Shown here piece by piece: positions 18,752 through 27,074 of a DNA stretch of 64,000 nucleotides; position 1 is the stretch's first letter; each line of letters opens with the position of its first letter. Source of the DNA: Chloroflexota bacterium. GTDB taxonomy: Bacteria > Chloroflexota > Anaerolineae > Anaerolineales > Anaerolineaceae. A model generated the notes under the pieces. That model saw only the letters and a program-made list of their open reading frames with translations. It was not told where the DNA came from and made no database searches. The position numbers and the translations under genes are program-made. The DNA lies in contig JAAZKE010000087.1 of assembly GCA_012799995.1 (NCBI GenBank), positions 1-64,000 of the forward strand, read 5' to 3'.

Positions 18752-19458
18752 GAGTCTCCTGCCTTCTCGTCTGAGACAATCAGCCCGTCATGCAGGCGAA
18801 TGACACGCTGGAATCTTTTTTCCAGCGAATTATCATGCGTGACGATTATCATCGTCATACCGTTGGCAAAAATCTGGTCGAAGAGGTTGAAAATTATTTC
18901 CGAAGTCCCGGCATCCAATCGGCCGGTAGGTTCATCAGCCAGCAGAATCTGCGGCTCTGAGATCAAAGCCCGCGCAATGGCAACACGCTGCTGTTGTCCT
19001 CCGGAAATCTCCGAAGGATACTTATTCACATGCGCTTCCAGCTCCACCATTTCAAGCAACATCATGGCGGCGTCCCTGGACTTCTTTTCTTCATACTTAC
19101 CAATGAAATCCAGTGGCAACATCACATTATCAAGCAATGTCAATCCAGGCAGCAGATGAAAGGATTGAAAAATAAAGCCGAGATTTTCTCCCCGCCAACG
19201 AGCACGCTCATTTTCGTTCATGCCATGGATGTCGGTTCTTCCAATCAGCACCGAACCGCTGGTTAACGAGTCCAAACCAGCAAGCATGTTCAGCAAGGTC
19301 GTTTTGCCGGAACCGGATTTGCCCATGATTCCGACATATTCCCCTCTGCGTATATTTAGGTCAATTCCTTTTAATGCTTCTGTTATAACTTTGCCGGTTC
19401 GGTAATTCTTTCGAATTCCCTCCGCCCGAATTAAAGTCGAAAAGTTAAATTCAGTCAT
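18748..19458 (-). CDS. ABC transporter ATPase (LolD/MacB type), first of two
   Basis: A 236-residue ATPase with Walker A GKSGSGKTTLLNML, Q-loop IFQSFHLLPGLTLLDNV, a canonical signature SGGQQQRVAIARAL and Walker B ILLADEPTGRLDAG. It belongs to the LolD/MacB/FtsE-like exporter ATPases. It is the first gene of the operon with the second ATPase, the double-FtsX permease and the membrane fusion protein. It is divergent from a TetR-family gene whose start is about 100 bases away, so the regulator very probably controls this operon. Confidence 0.94.
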   Translation of the reverse strand: MTEFNFSTLIRAEGIRKNYRTGKVITEALKGIDLNIRRGEYVGIMGKSGSGKTTLLNMLAGLDSLTSGSVLIGRTDIHGMNENERARWRGENLGFIFQSFHLLPGLTLLDNVMLPLDFIGKYEEKKSRDAAMMLLEMVELEAHVNKYPSEISGGQQQRVAIARALISEPQILLADEPTGRLDAGTSEIIFNLFDQIFANGMTMIIVTHDNSLEKRFQRVIRLHDGLIVSDEKAGDS

Positions 19459-19525
19459 ATACCCATATTATTTTATCGAAAAAAATGTTTATCCGCTTGA
19501 CATTTTTAACCAATTGTATAAAATT

Positions 19526-19554
19526 TTGACAGAATTTATCTTATGTATGATAAT
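19526..19554 (+). promoter_or_regulatory. Consensus-like promoter of the TetR gene, leaderless geometry
   Basis: TTGACA at 19526-19531 and GATAAT at 19549-19554 are separated by exactly 17 bases. Seven bases after the -10 lies ATG 19561, so the transcript would begin at or next to the start codon. A second TTGACA lies at 19497-19502 without an equally good -10. Confidence 0.7.
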
Positions 19555-19560
19555 CATATT

Positions 19561-20217
19561 ATGAGTATAGAAACCAGAGAAACCACTTCCAGACATTCCC
19601 TCATGACGCAGCGGCTCATCGCCCAGGCGCTGAAAACGTTGATGAGTGAAAAGCCGCTGGAGAAAATCACCATTCAGAATATCGCCGACCGCTGCGGCAT
19701 CAAACGTCAAACTTTCTACTACCATTTTCGCGATATTTATGATGCGCTGGAGTGGTTATATGAGGAAGAAACCGTTTCCATCCTGCAGCAGTTCTCCTCT
19801 GTCGAGAACTGGGAAGATCCTGCGCTTCTTATTCTGAAGTACATGCAGGAGAATTCAGCCGCCTGTTTGAACGTCTTAAACTCAATGGGCAACAAGCTGA
19901 TTAGAAAATTTTTCTTCCAGGATTTCTACACCATTTATCATAAAGCTTTCATCAACTTGACCGCTGGCTATGACCTTGATCCCAAGCTGGTAGATTTTTT
20001 CGCTCGGATGACAGTTTACGCCATTGAGGGAAGCGCCATCAACTGGCTTGAAGAGGGGATGAAACGCTCACCGGAAGAACTGGTGACCATGGTTGGCATT
20101 TATCTGGATGGGATGATCAACATCCTTATCAACCATGAACATAATTCCTTCGATTTTAAGAAAAGTAATACTAAGAAAGCTATTTTTAAGGTCATGAAGC
20201 AAAAACGGATCGGATAA
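19561..20217 (+). CDS. TetR/AcrR-family transcriptional regulator
   Basis: Start chosen at ATG 19561; the earlier ATG at 19543 lies inside the promoter. The N-terminal HTH is at about residues 12-58, with KITIQNIADRCGIKRQTFYYHF, the classic TetR recognition segment, and a C-terminal ligand domain of the DhaS/TetR_C_8-like type. No ribosome binding site precedes the start, which agrees with a leaderless message. It is divergent from the ABC export operon and probably represses it until an exported compound binds; this is inferred from position. Confidence 0.9.
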   Translation: MSIETRETTSRHSLMTQRLIAQALKTLMSEKPLEKITIQNIADRCGIKRQTFYYHFRDIYDALEWLYEEETVSILQQFSSVENWEDPALLILKYMQENSAACLNVLNSMGNKLIRKFFFQDFYTIYHKAFINLTAGYDLDPKLVDFFARMTVYAIEGSAINWLEEGMKRSPEELVTMVGIYLDGMINILINHEHNSFDFKKSNTKKAIFKVMKQKRIG

Positions 20218-20980
20218 GCATCTTCAGGTCATTTCGTGGCGCATTCCGATTTTGAATCAAGACTAAAAACTCGGTGTTTCCTTTCGGCCCCAGCAATGGC
20301 GACCGAATTGAATTAACCACTGCCATTCCAGTTTCTTCCACAACTCCAAGGATATCCGTCAACACTTCCGCGTGTACTTTTGGATCGCGGATGACCCCCG
20401 CGCCTTTTGCGGCTTCAACACGTCCCGCTTCAAACTGCGGTTTGACCAACGCAATCAATTGACCGATTTCAGGTTTCAGCCAGTTTTTTACGACCGGCAG
20501 TAGAATTTTCAGTGATATAAAGGAGGCGTCAATCGTACCGAAATCTGTCAACTCGGGCAACATTTGAACATCACGGGCGTTCGTCTTCTCCATACAAATC
20601 ACGCGAGGATCATTACGCAGTTTCCAGTGCAGTAGACCTGATCCGACATCAATCGAATACACTCTGGCAGCCCCTGCCTGCAACATGCAATCAGTAAAGC
20701 CACCGGTAGAAGAGCCTACATCAAAACACACCAGATCGCTTAAATCCGTCAAGTTGAAAGCGTCCAGTGCTCCCTGCAACTTTTCACCACCCCGGGAAAC
20801 GAAGCGCGGTCCATGATCAACAACAATTTCAGATTCTTCAGCCACCATCACCGATGGTTTGATCACCTGTACCTTGTTGACGGTCACCTGACCAGCCATG
20901 ATCAGGCGTTGTGCAAGCGTTCTGCTTTCGGTCAACCCGCGCTCAACCATCAGCGTGTCCAGCCTGGTCTTGTTCTTCAT
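20192..20980 (-). CDS. tlyA: TlyA-family rRNA cytidine-2'-O-methyltransferase
   Basis: A 262-residue protein. The N-terminal S4 RNA-binding domain has RLDTLMVERGLTESRTLAQR, and the FtsJ-type methyltransferase domain has VCFDVGSSTGGFTDCMLQ, then VYSIDVGSGLLHWKLR and DASFISLK. TlyA methylates 2'-O of cytidines in 16S and 23S rRNA (in mycobacteria this makes ribosomes capreomycin-sensitive). The start is supported by an AGGAGG about 7 bases upstream. Its 3' end overlaps the end of the convergent TetR gene by 26 bases. It is divergent from the prenyltransferase gene. Confidence 0.93.
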   Translation of the reverse strand: MKNKTRLDTLMVERGLTESRTLAQRLIMAGQVTVNKVQVIKPSVMVAEESEIVVDHGPRFVSRGGEKLQGALDAFNLTDLSDLVCFDVGSSTGGFTDCMLQAGAARVYSIDVGSGLLHWKLRNDPRVICMEKTNARDVQMLPELTDFGTIDASFISLKILLPVVKNWLKPEIGQLIALVKPQFEAGRVEAAKGAGVIRDPKVHAEVLTDILGVVEETGMAVVNSIRSPLLGPKGNTEFLVLIQNRNAPRNDLKMLIRSVFAS

Positions 20981-21042
20981 GATCCTTCCTCCTTTCCTGT
21001 GTGAATGTTCCAGCGGATGCTGCCCTCAGAATTCGCTACGAT

Positions 21043-21048
21043 TATAAT
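21043..21048 (+). promoter_or_regulatory. -10 box of the isoprenoid operon
   Basis: A perfect TATAAT ends 12 bases before ATG 21061. No good -35 is seen. Transcription would start within about six bases of the start codon, again a very short leader. Confidence 0.5.
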
Positions 21049-21060
21049 ATACCCATAATT

Positions 21061-21930
21061 ATGAAAACTCGAGATGTCATCGCTGGTATGCGCATCAAAC
21101 AATGGCCCAAAAACGGTTTTATGTTTGCCGCAATCGTTTTTGACGGCCAACTTTTTCACTGGCAGGCGCTCTCAAAGACGCTAGTTGGCTTTGTCTTACT
21201 CTGTCTTCTTAACAGCGGAGTTTATTACTTTAATGACCTGATTGATCTGCCATCTGATCGCAGTCATCCGAAAAAGAAATTCCGCCCCATCGCCGCCGGC
21301 ATGATCCCTGTTCACTCCGCGCGCGTCATCTCAGCTGTATTGCTGTTTATTGCGTTGGTGGGCGCATTTTTCCTGAACAGAACCTTCTTCCTAGTATTGA
21401 TTTTGATTCTCGCAATCAACATTATTTACACGCTCTACCTCAAGCACATTCCGCTGATCGACGTGGTAACGATTGGTATCCTGTTTATTCTGCGCGTGAT
21501 TGCCGGCGTTGTGCTGATCAAAGTAAAAGTGTTTTCGCCATGGTTGTACCTGGTTACCTTTATGCTGGCGCTCTATCTGGGATTCGGCAAACGGCGTGCT
21601 GAGTTGGTTCAGATTGGCAATCACGCTGGGGAGACCCGTCCAGTGCTCAATGGGTATACCCTGCCGCTGCTTGATCAGCTGGTTACAATCGTCTCGTCAG
21701 TCACCATCATTGCCTATTCACTCTATACTTTTTCCGGTCCAACACTGCCGGATAATCATCTGATGATGCTCACCATTCCGATTGTGGTATTGGGAATATT
21801 TCGCTATCTTTACCTGATCCAGGTAAAACACAGTGGCAGTGCTCCTGAAGAAATCCTGATTGGCGATCGGGTCATTTTAGGGACGGTCGCAACTTTTATT
21901 CTATTCGTTCTCGCAATCTTATACTTCTGA
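21061..21930 (+). CDS. UbiA-family prenyltransferase, DPPR-synthase-like
   Basis: Start chosen at ATG 21061 (MKTRDVIAGMRIKQWPKN); an upstream in-frame GTG-type start at 21001 would include the promoter. The 289-residue membrane protein has about eight helices. The two aspartate-rich features are NDLIDLPSDRSHPKKKFRP near residue 58 and a second polar loop near residue 180. The segments MRIKQWPKN and HPKKKFRPIAAG are characteristic of decaprenylphosphoryl-5-phosphoribose synthase (Rv3806c-like), which attaches phosphoribose to polyprenyl phosphate for envelope arabinan. Its product in this organism is not known. It leads a run with mevalonate kinase and IPK, linking polyprenyl use to isoprenoid supply. 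Confidence 0.85.
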   Translation: MKTRDVIAGMRIKQWPKNGFMFAAIVFDGQLFHWQALSKTLVGFVLLCLLNSGVYYFNDLIDLPSDRSHPKKKFRPIAAGMIPVHSARVISAVLLFIALVGAFFLNRTFFLVLILILAINIIYTLYLKHIPLIDVVTIGILFILRVIAGVVLIKVKVFSPWLYLVTFMLALYLGFGKRRAELVQIGNHAGETRPVLNGYTLPLLDQLVTIVSSVTIIAYSLYTFSGPTLPDNHLMMLTIPIVVLGIFRYLYLIQVKHSGSAPEEILIGDRVILGTVATFILFVLAILYF

Positions 21931-21937
21931 GGATGAA

Positions 21938-22846
21938 ATGGGGAGCGCCTGCGCAAAAGCGATCTTATTTGGAGAACATGCAGTCGTCTATGGCGAACCT
22001 GGCATTGCAATCCCTGTCCCTCAACTGACCGTAACTGCAACCTTCTCCGAACAAGACTACATGAAATCTTTTCGATCTCTTCATATAAATTCTCCTGAGG
22101 TTGGTCTGGATACTGACATTTATGACCTCAAGTCCACCCATCCTATTCGTCACTTAATTGAGTTATTGCAAATTGAGCTGGGCATTTCCGAACTACCGCA
22201 TAAAACACTTACCATCCGTTCTTCCATCCCGCTTGAATCCGGCCTCGGATCAGGGGCAGCCACATCAATTGCAATTATCCGGGCTTTTTCCGGAGAATAT
22301 GATCATCCGCTTTCGGTTGACCGCGTTTCAGCACTGGCATATGAGATTGAGAAAATTTATCACGGCACACCCTCAGGGATCGATAATCAGGTCATCGCCC
22401 ACGGCATACCGATCTTTTTTCGCAAAGGCTCACCGGTCGAACCATTGAACCTCACCCAGTCTTTACCGCTGATCATTGCGAACTCCGGAATCAAGAGCCC
22501 AACCAGAGAAGTAGTTGGTGATATCCGTGATCACTTTGACCAGCATGAGCAGGTCATTCATGAAATCGGCTCGCTTTCGCTGGCGGCGCGGGATGCATTA
22601 CTGCGATGGGATATGGAACAGGTTGCAACCTTGATGAATGAAAATCAACGCCTGTTGAGGCTTTTGACCGCTTCCAATGAACGGCTCAATGATTTGATCG
22701 ATATCGCGCTGAAAGCGGGAGCCCCTGCTGCTAAATTGACTGGCGCAGGCAGAGGTGGCAATCTGATTGCTCTCTATCGCAATGAATTAGAACGTATGCA
22801 TATCCAGAAAGCATTGAGCGAGGCAGGAGCACAGGTTTACTTATGA
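21938..22846 (+). CDS. mvk: Mevalonate kinase (GHMP kinase)
   Basis: A 302-residue GHMP kinase. The N-terminus AKAILFGEHAVVYGEPGIAI is the mevalonate kinase signature, the ATP-binding motif PLESGLGSGAATSIA lies near residue 100, and motif 3 KLTGAGRGGNLIAL is near the C-terminus. The enzyme phosphorylates mevalonate with ATP to 5-phosphomevalonate in the cytoplasm. It begins 7 bases after the prenyltransferase stop and overlaps IPK by 4 bases. Together with IPK it indicates an alternative mevalonate route in which phosphomevalonate is decarboxylated to isopentenyl phosphate before the last phosphorylation. The decarboxylase is not in the window. Confidence 0.92.
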   Translation: MGSACAKAILFGEHAVVYGEPGIAIPVPQLTVTATFSEQDYMKSFRSLHINSPEVGLDTDIYDLKSTHPIRHLIELLQIELGISELPHKTLTIRSSIPLESGLGSGAATSIAIIRAFSGEYDHPLSVDRVSALAYEIEKIYHGTPSGIDNQVIAHGIPIFFRKGSPVEPLNLTQSLPLIIANSGIKSPTREVVGDIRDHFDQHEQVIHEIGSLSLAARDALLRWDMEQVATLMNENQRLLRLLTASNERLNDLIDIALKAGAPAAKLTGAGRGGNLIALYRNELERMHIQKALSEAGAQVYL

Positions 22847-23634
22847 TCACTTATCTCAAACTAGGCGGATCGTTAATCACCGATAAAAACAAGCCACACA
22901 TCATCAGACAGGCAGTCCTGCAGCGTTTGGCAGAGGAAATCAGGGCAGCATTGGACGCAGAGCCAGACCTCCAATTGATCATCGGGCATGGCTCCGGCTC
23001 TTTCGGCCATTTTCCAGCCAGCCAATATGGGACGCGCGACGGTGTTGCGACAGCTGAGCAATGGCGCGGATTCGCTCAGGTTCATGCGGAAGCTGCCGAG
23101 CTCAACCGCACCGTCACAGCTGAACTGCGCAAAGCCGGCGTGGACTGTCTGACATTTGACCCGCTATCGCTCTTTGCGGGCGGATCAGACAACCATCAAA
23201 GAGCATCCCAATCAGTTTTTACCGTATTGGAAAAAGGGTTGGTCCCGCTGGTATATGGAGATACCGTGCTGAACCCTGAACGAGGCGGCACCATCCTCTC
23301 CACTGAAGAGGTTTTTATCCAATTAGCGTCTGCTCAGAATCAACCCGCACGTTTTCTGCTTGCCGGAGATGAACCCGGTATCTGGCGTGATTTTCCGGAG
23401 AAGACAGAATTGATCCATTCGGTAGACATTTCCCTTTTTCATCAAATGAATGTAAAATTTATTTGTGGAGCTGCCACAACTGACGTGACAGGGGGAATGC
23501 GCGCAAAAGTAAACCTGGCAGTTTCTTTATTGAAAAAAGGCTTAGGAAAAGAAGTGCTCATTTTTTCAGGGTTGGAACCGCAAAACGTATTTAAAGCGTT
23601 ACTTGGTGAAAACCCAGGAACCCTTATCGCCTGA
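22843..23634 (+). CDS. ipk: Isopentenyl phosphate kinase
   Basis: A 263-residue amino-acid-kinase-fold enzyme. YLKLGGSLITDKNKP at the start is the lysine-bearing nucleotide loop, and IGHGSGSFGHF contains the histidine that binds and discriminates isopentenyl phosphate in archaeal IPKs. The C-terminal GGMRAKVNLAVSLLKKG matches the kinase fold. The reaction is isopentenyl phosphate plus ATP to isopentenyl diphosphate. IPK is common in archaea and known from several Chloroflexota. ATGA overlap with mevalonate kinase shows coupled translation. Confidence 0.94.
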   Translation: MITYLKLGGSLITDKNKPHIIRQAVLQRLAEEIRAALDAEPDLQLIIGHGSGSFGHFPASQYGTRDGVATAEQWRGFAQVHAEAAELNRTVTAELRKAGVDCLTFDPLSLFAGGSDNHQRASQSVFTVLEKGLVPLVYGDTVLNPERGGTILSTEEVFIQLASAQNQPARFLLAGDEPGIWRDFPEKTELIHSVDISLFHQMNVKFICGAATTDVTGGMRAKVNLAVSLLKKGLGKEVLIFSGLEPQNVFKALLGENPGTLIA

Positions 23635-23701
23635 AACTAAAGGGTTCCCTTAAAATCTAAAGCAACTATATAAAAAAGGAAAGAATCAGAGACGGATCGG
23701 C

Positions 23702-24856
23702 ATGAACTACGCATCCAATATGGTTATTTATCGGAAAGAAGAGGAAATACTCGCGCCTTATGCTATTCACACAGCCAACAGCAAAGGGCGCACCTACCCC
23801 GAACCCGAGCACGATTTCCGCCCCTGTTTTCAACGCGACAAAGATCGAATCATTCATACCAGTGCATTTCGTCGACTCGAATACAAAACCCAGGTATTTG
23901 TCAACGACGAGGGCGATTATTACCGCACACGTATGACTCACACGCTGGAGGTTGCGCAAATCGGGCGCACGCTTGCCAGAGCCTTGGGCGCAAACGAAGA
24001 CCTCACTGAAGCGATCTGCCTGGCACATGATATTGGCCATCCACCATTCGGTCATTCCGGTGAAGCTTCCCTGGCAAAAATGATGGTTGATTCTGGCTCT
24101 TTCAACCATAATTTACAGACGATGCGAATCATCACCCGATTGGAGAAAAGATATTCCGGGTTTGCCGGGTTGAATCTGACCTATGAAACTCTGGAAGGGA
24201 TTGCCAAGCACGAGACCGAATACGAGGATCCTGCCAGAAAGCCGGAGACAACTGATCTTCGAGGGTCATTTGAGGCGCAAATCGCCAATGCTGCTGACGA
24301 AATTGCCTATTCCGCGCATGATCTGGACGATGGATTGCGGTCAGGGCTGATCAAAGCCAGCCAATGCGAGGATCTGATGGTTTGGAAAACGATTGCTGAT
24401 GCGCTGAACTGGGTTGGCCCGCGTTTTTCAGATCTGACCCGTCATCAGTTTATTCGCAGTCTGATCAATATGATTGTTACCGATCTTTACCATGCCACTC
24501 AGGAAAAGGTTAAAGATTCCGGTGTGCGAACTGTTGAAGACGTGCAGCGGCTGCCCTACAATCTGGTGAGCAACAGTGCTCCTTGGCTGCTGCAATTGCG
24601 CGAGCTGAAAGACTTCCTTTTCAATAACCTTTATCGGCATTATCATGTGATTCGCATGAGTTATAAAGCCGATTTGATCATCACGCGCCTCTTTGAAGCC
24701 TATCGACAGGAGCCCGCGCTGTTGCCCCCACACATTTTGGAAAACATTGCATCCGAAGGACGCGATGTCGCGATTTGCGACTATATCGCAGGTATGACGG
24801 ATCGCTTTGCAATTGATCAATATCAAAAATTATTTGAACCAGAATTTTTGCCGTAA
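23702..24856 (+). CDS. dgt: dGTPase-like HD-domain triphosphohydrolase
   Basis: A 384-residue protein. The HD metal ligands are visible: TRMTHTLEVAQIGR supplies the first His near residue 80, CLAHDIGHPPFGHSGE the HD pair with downstream His, and AYSAHDLDDGL a later Asp. HTSAFRRLEYKTQVF is characteristic of deoxyguanosinetriphosphate triphosphohydrolase-like proteins, which split dNTPs into nucleoside and triphosphate. It is 20 to 30 percent shorter than E. coli Dgt and matches the DgtX-like short form seen in many bacteria. It lies just before greA. Confidence 0.9.
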   Translation: MNYASNMVIYRKEEEILAPYAIHTANSKGRTYPEPEHDFRPCFQRDKDRIIHTSAFRRLEYKTQVFVNDEGDYYRTRMTHTLEVAQIGRTLARALGANEDLTEAICLAHDIGHPPFGHSGEASLAKMMVDSGSFNHNLQTMRIITRLEKRYSGFAGLNLTYETLEGIAKHETEYEDPARKPETTDLRGSFEAQIANAADEIAYSAHDLDDGLRSGLIKASQCEDLMVWKTIADALNWVGPRFSDLTRHQFIRSLINMIVTDLYHATQEKVKDSGVRTVEDVQRLPYNLVSNSAPWLLQLRELKDFLFNNLYRHYHVIRMSYKADLIITRLFEAYRQEPALLPPHILENIASEGRDVAICDYIAGMTDRFAIDQYQKLFEPEFLP

Positions 24857-24868
24857 GGAGTTTGGAAA

Positions 24869-25339
24869 ATGGCACCCAATACCACTTATTTAACCGCGGA
24901 AGGAGCGAAAAAACTACAGGAAGAGTTGGCTGAGCTCAAAGGTGTAAAACGTGAGGAGATCATGGAACGCTTGCGATTTGCCATCTCGCAGGGTGATCTC
25001 TCTGAAAATGCCGATTATTCTTCCGCAAAGGAGGATCAGGCATTTCTTGAAGGAAGAATTCTGGAGCTTGAATCGCTGTTGTCCAACGTGAAAATCATCG
25101 ACAATATCAAGGCTGAATCAGGTGTCGTGAATATTGGTTCAACGGTTATTATCCAGGAAGAAGATTTTGAGCCGGAAGAATACCGCATTGTCGGTTCACA
25201 GGAAGCCGACCCCGCCAACGGGCTGATCTCTTTCGAATCTCCGATTGGTTCAGCTTTATATCAGAAAAAAGTGGGCGATGTGGTGCAGGCAGAAACTCCA
25301 ACCGGGAACATCACCTTCAAAATTCTTAAAGTAAAATAA
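24869..25339 (+). CDS. greA: Transcription elongation factor GreA
   Basis: A 156-residue protein of the standard length. The N-terminal coiled coil contains AKKLQEELAELKGVKREEI and the acidic tip DLSENADYSSAKEDQ, which carries the catalytic acidic residues that stimulate RNA polymerase transcript cleavage. The C-terminal FKBP-like domain has SPIGSALYQKKVGDVVQAETPTG with the usual GKKVGD-like segment. A strong TAAGGAG precedes the start by 8 bases. It closes the plus-strand run and is followed by a bidirectional terminator. Confidence 0.96.
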   Translation: MAPNTTYLTAEGAKKLQEELAELKGVKREEIMERLRFAISQGDLSENADYSSAKEDQAFLEGRILELESLLSNVKIIDNIKAESGVVNIGSTVIIQEEDFEPEEYRIVGSQEADPANGLISFESPIGSALYQKKVGDVVQAETPTGNITFKILKVK

Positions 25340-25350
25340 GCTCCCCTGTC

Positions 25351-25391
25351 AAAAAAAGAATGCTTCAAAAATTTTGAAGCATTCTTTTTTA
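25351..25391. terminator. Bidirectional terminator between greA and the acidic membrane protein gene
   Basis: A near-perfect inverted repeat around GAATGCTTCAAAA / TTTTGAAGCATTC is preceded by seven A and followed by six T. It can therefore serve greA on the plus strand and the convergent gene ending at 25411 on the minus strand. Confidence 0.9.
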
Positions 25392-25410
25392 TCTATATAC
25401 CGATATCTGG

Positions 25411-27060
25411 CTATGGTTCCAATTGCCAGACGCGCACATCAAATACCACTTTATTGAAATAGCTGCGCTTGCCGCTGCTGCCGGTGCCATACTCCAGTTC
25501 AGTCACTATCACGATCATCTTCAACGTTTCGGACAACACCTCGTAGGGCTTGTTAACTTCGATCAAGTCGTACCGACCCTTGTTCTTCAATCGTTCCAAC
25601 ATGATGTCATTGGTATATGCGAAGTCGCTGAGCAGGAAATGGGTTGGTGTATGAACGTCATCGCGATCGAACAGCCAGATTTCAAACGCAGTCACTGCTT
25701 TAGGATCGGTATTATTGATCGTTTCCGCAATGCCTATGCCACATTCACCGATGAATTTGTCTTCCTTGTCATCCAATGAGAAGGTCTCGTCAAAGAAATC
25801 ATCGCCCAGTTTGTAGGTTGCCTGATAATGAATCAACGGCTCATTCAGATTCGCAGGAGCAGTCGGTTCCTCCGCCTCATTGTCAGCCTCATCGAGCACC
25901 GGCGAACCGGTAAAAGCTGTTCCATCTAATTCTTCCTCGCTGAACTCCTTACTCTCCTCAATTTCAGCGATCGTATCCGCGTCAATCGTCTCGTCCAGTT
26001 CCAATGCGGATTCAAAATCGGTTACGTCTTCCTCACTACGCAAACTTTCCGTGCTGAGATCAATCATTTCACTGGATGCTTTGTCAGGATACTCTTCATC
26101 TTCCAGGATATCGGATAAATCGTCATCGAAGGCTGTATCCTCTTCCTCTGCGTTGGGGATATCCAAATCGTTGGCTTCATCCTGCTCGGCAAGTTTTTCC
26201 CAGAATGGCGCGTCCTCATCAGTGACAGCTTCTTCTCCCGCAGGGATTTTGCTCAGTTCAAGCTCCGGTTTTTCTCCGGCTGGTTTCTGTTCCTCAAACC
26301 AGTCTGCAGAGACCGATTCGTAGCGCAAACCACCCTCAACAGAAGTGCCTGTTGTCGTCGTTGGTTGATCGGCAACTGCAGTTACTGGCTGTCTTGTTCC
26401 TGATGGAACATCCGGGATGGGATGTTTCCTGAGGAAAGGTTCAGCTGAGCCCTCCTTAAGCGTCATCTCATCTTCAGGTTGACCATTCCTGCGCAGCAGT
26501 CGTTTAATCGATGATCGAAGAGCCAGGAAGAAGGCTTTCCCCCGTTCTGTCAGCAACAGGTACACCACAATGGCCGCAATTAATAACAGCGTCAAAACCC
26601 AGAGAATCACCCGAATCACACTATTCCCTTTATCTGGAAGAGGTGTCGTTTCCGTTTGCAGATCAGGCGAAGCCAGTGAATAGTCACCAACCACCCGCGA
26701 GAATTCCAGCAGCGCCAATGGATCAGTCAGTGGGTCTTTTTTGAGCAGGTTCAAGTAAGAGGTACCGCTGTTCTCAAATCGGTCATAGCGCCAGATCGCC
26801 CGCGGTTGATTGCGGGTAAACGCATATTCTGAGACTGCCATCCGCAGGTAATCTTCTTTCAGAATCTGATCTGCGTTTGCAAATCCATCGCCGGATCCGA
26901 TACTGAACAGGCTGATAAATCCCAACAAAACCAGACAGGCGAGGAATCCCAGAACCAGCCCGCTCCAGAGCGGATATTGCCTGATCAGGTGGTTGAACTT
27001 CTCTTTTATCAATGCCACATTCAAACCTTGATAAGCTGATTTTATCCTGTTCATAATCAC
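25411..27060 (-). CDS. Hypothetical acidic membrane protein with two helices
   Basis: A 549-residue protein I do not recognise. It has a first helix at about residues 33-55 (LVLGFLACLVLLGFISLF), an external loop of about 90 residues, and a second helix near 146-168. A long, strongly acidic, low-complexity region rich in Glu, Asp and Ser follows. The C-terminal 140 residues form a compact domain with beta-like segments (IHYQATYKLGDDFFDETF, FEIWLFDRDD, IVVTELEYGTG). The domain could be a small beta-sandwich adaptor. Only 14 bases separate it from the end of topA, so it may be co-transcribed with it. The start could be ATG 27060 or the ATG two codons later. Confidence 0.75.
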   Translation of the reverse strand: MIMNRIKSAYQGLNVALIKEKFNHLIRQYPLWSGLVLGFLACLVLLGFISLFSIGSGDGFANADQILKEDYLRMAVSEYAFTRNQPRAIWRYDRFENSGTSYLNLLKKDPLTDPLALLEFSRVVGDYSLASPDLQTETTPLPDKGNSVIRVILWVLTLLLIAAIVVYLLLTERGKAFFLALRSSIKRLLRRNGQPEDEMTLKEGSAEPFLRKHPIPDVPSGTRQPVTAVADQPTTTTGTSVEGGLRYESVSADWFEEQKPAGEKPELELSKIPAGEEAVTDEDAPFWEKLAEQDEANDLDIPNAEEEDTAFDDDLSDILEDEEYPDKASSEMIDLSTESLRSEEDVTDFESALELDETIDADTIAEIEESKEFSEEELDGTAFTGSPVLDEADNEAEEPTAPANLNEPLIHYQATYKLGDDFFDETFSLDDKEDKFIGECGIGIAETINNTDPKAVTAFEIWLFDRDDVHTPTHFLLSDFAYTNDIMLERLKNKGRYDLIEVNKPYEVLSETLKMIVIVTELEYGTGSSGKRSYFNKVVFDVRVWQLEP

Positions 27061-27074
27061 CTGCCGTCTTTAGA

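Noticed and set aside
25880-26323. Plus-strand Ser-rich frame opposite the acidic membrane protein
   Set aside because: It is the antisense of Glu/Asp/Ser-rich codons; low complexity with no start signal.
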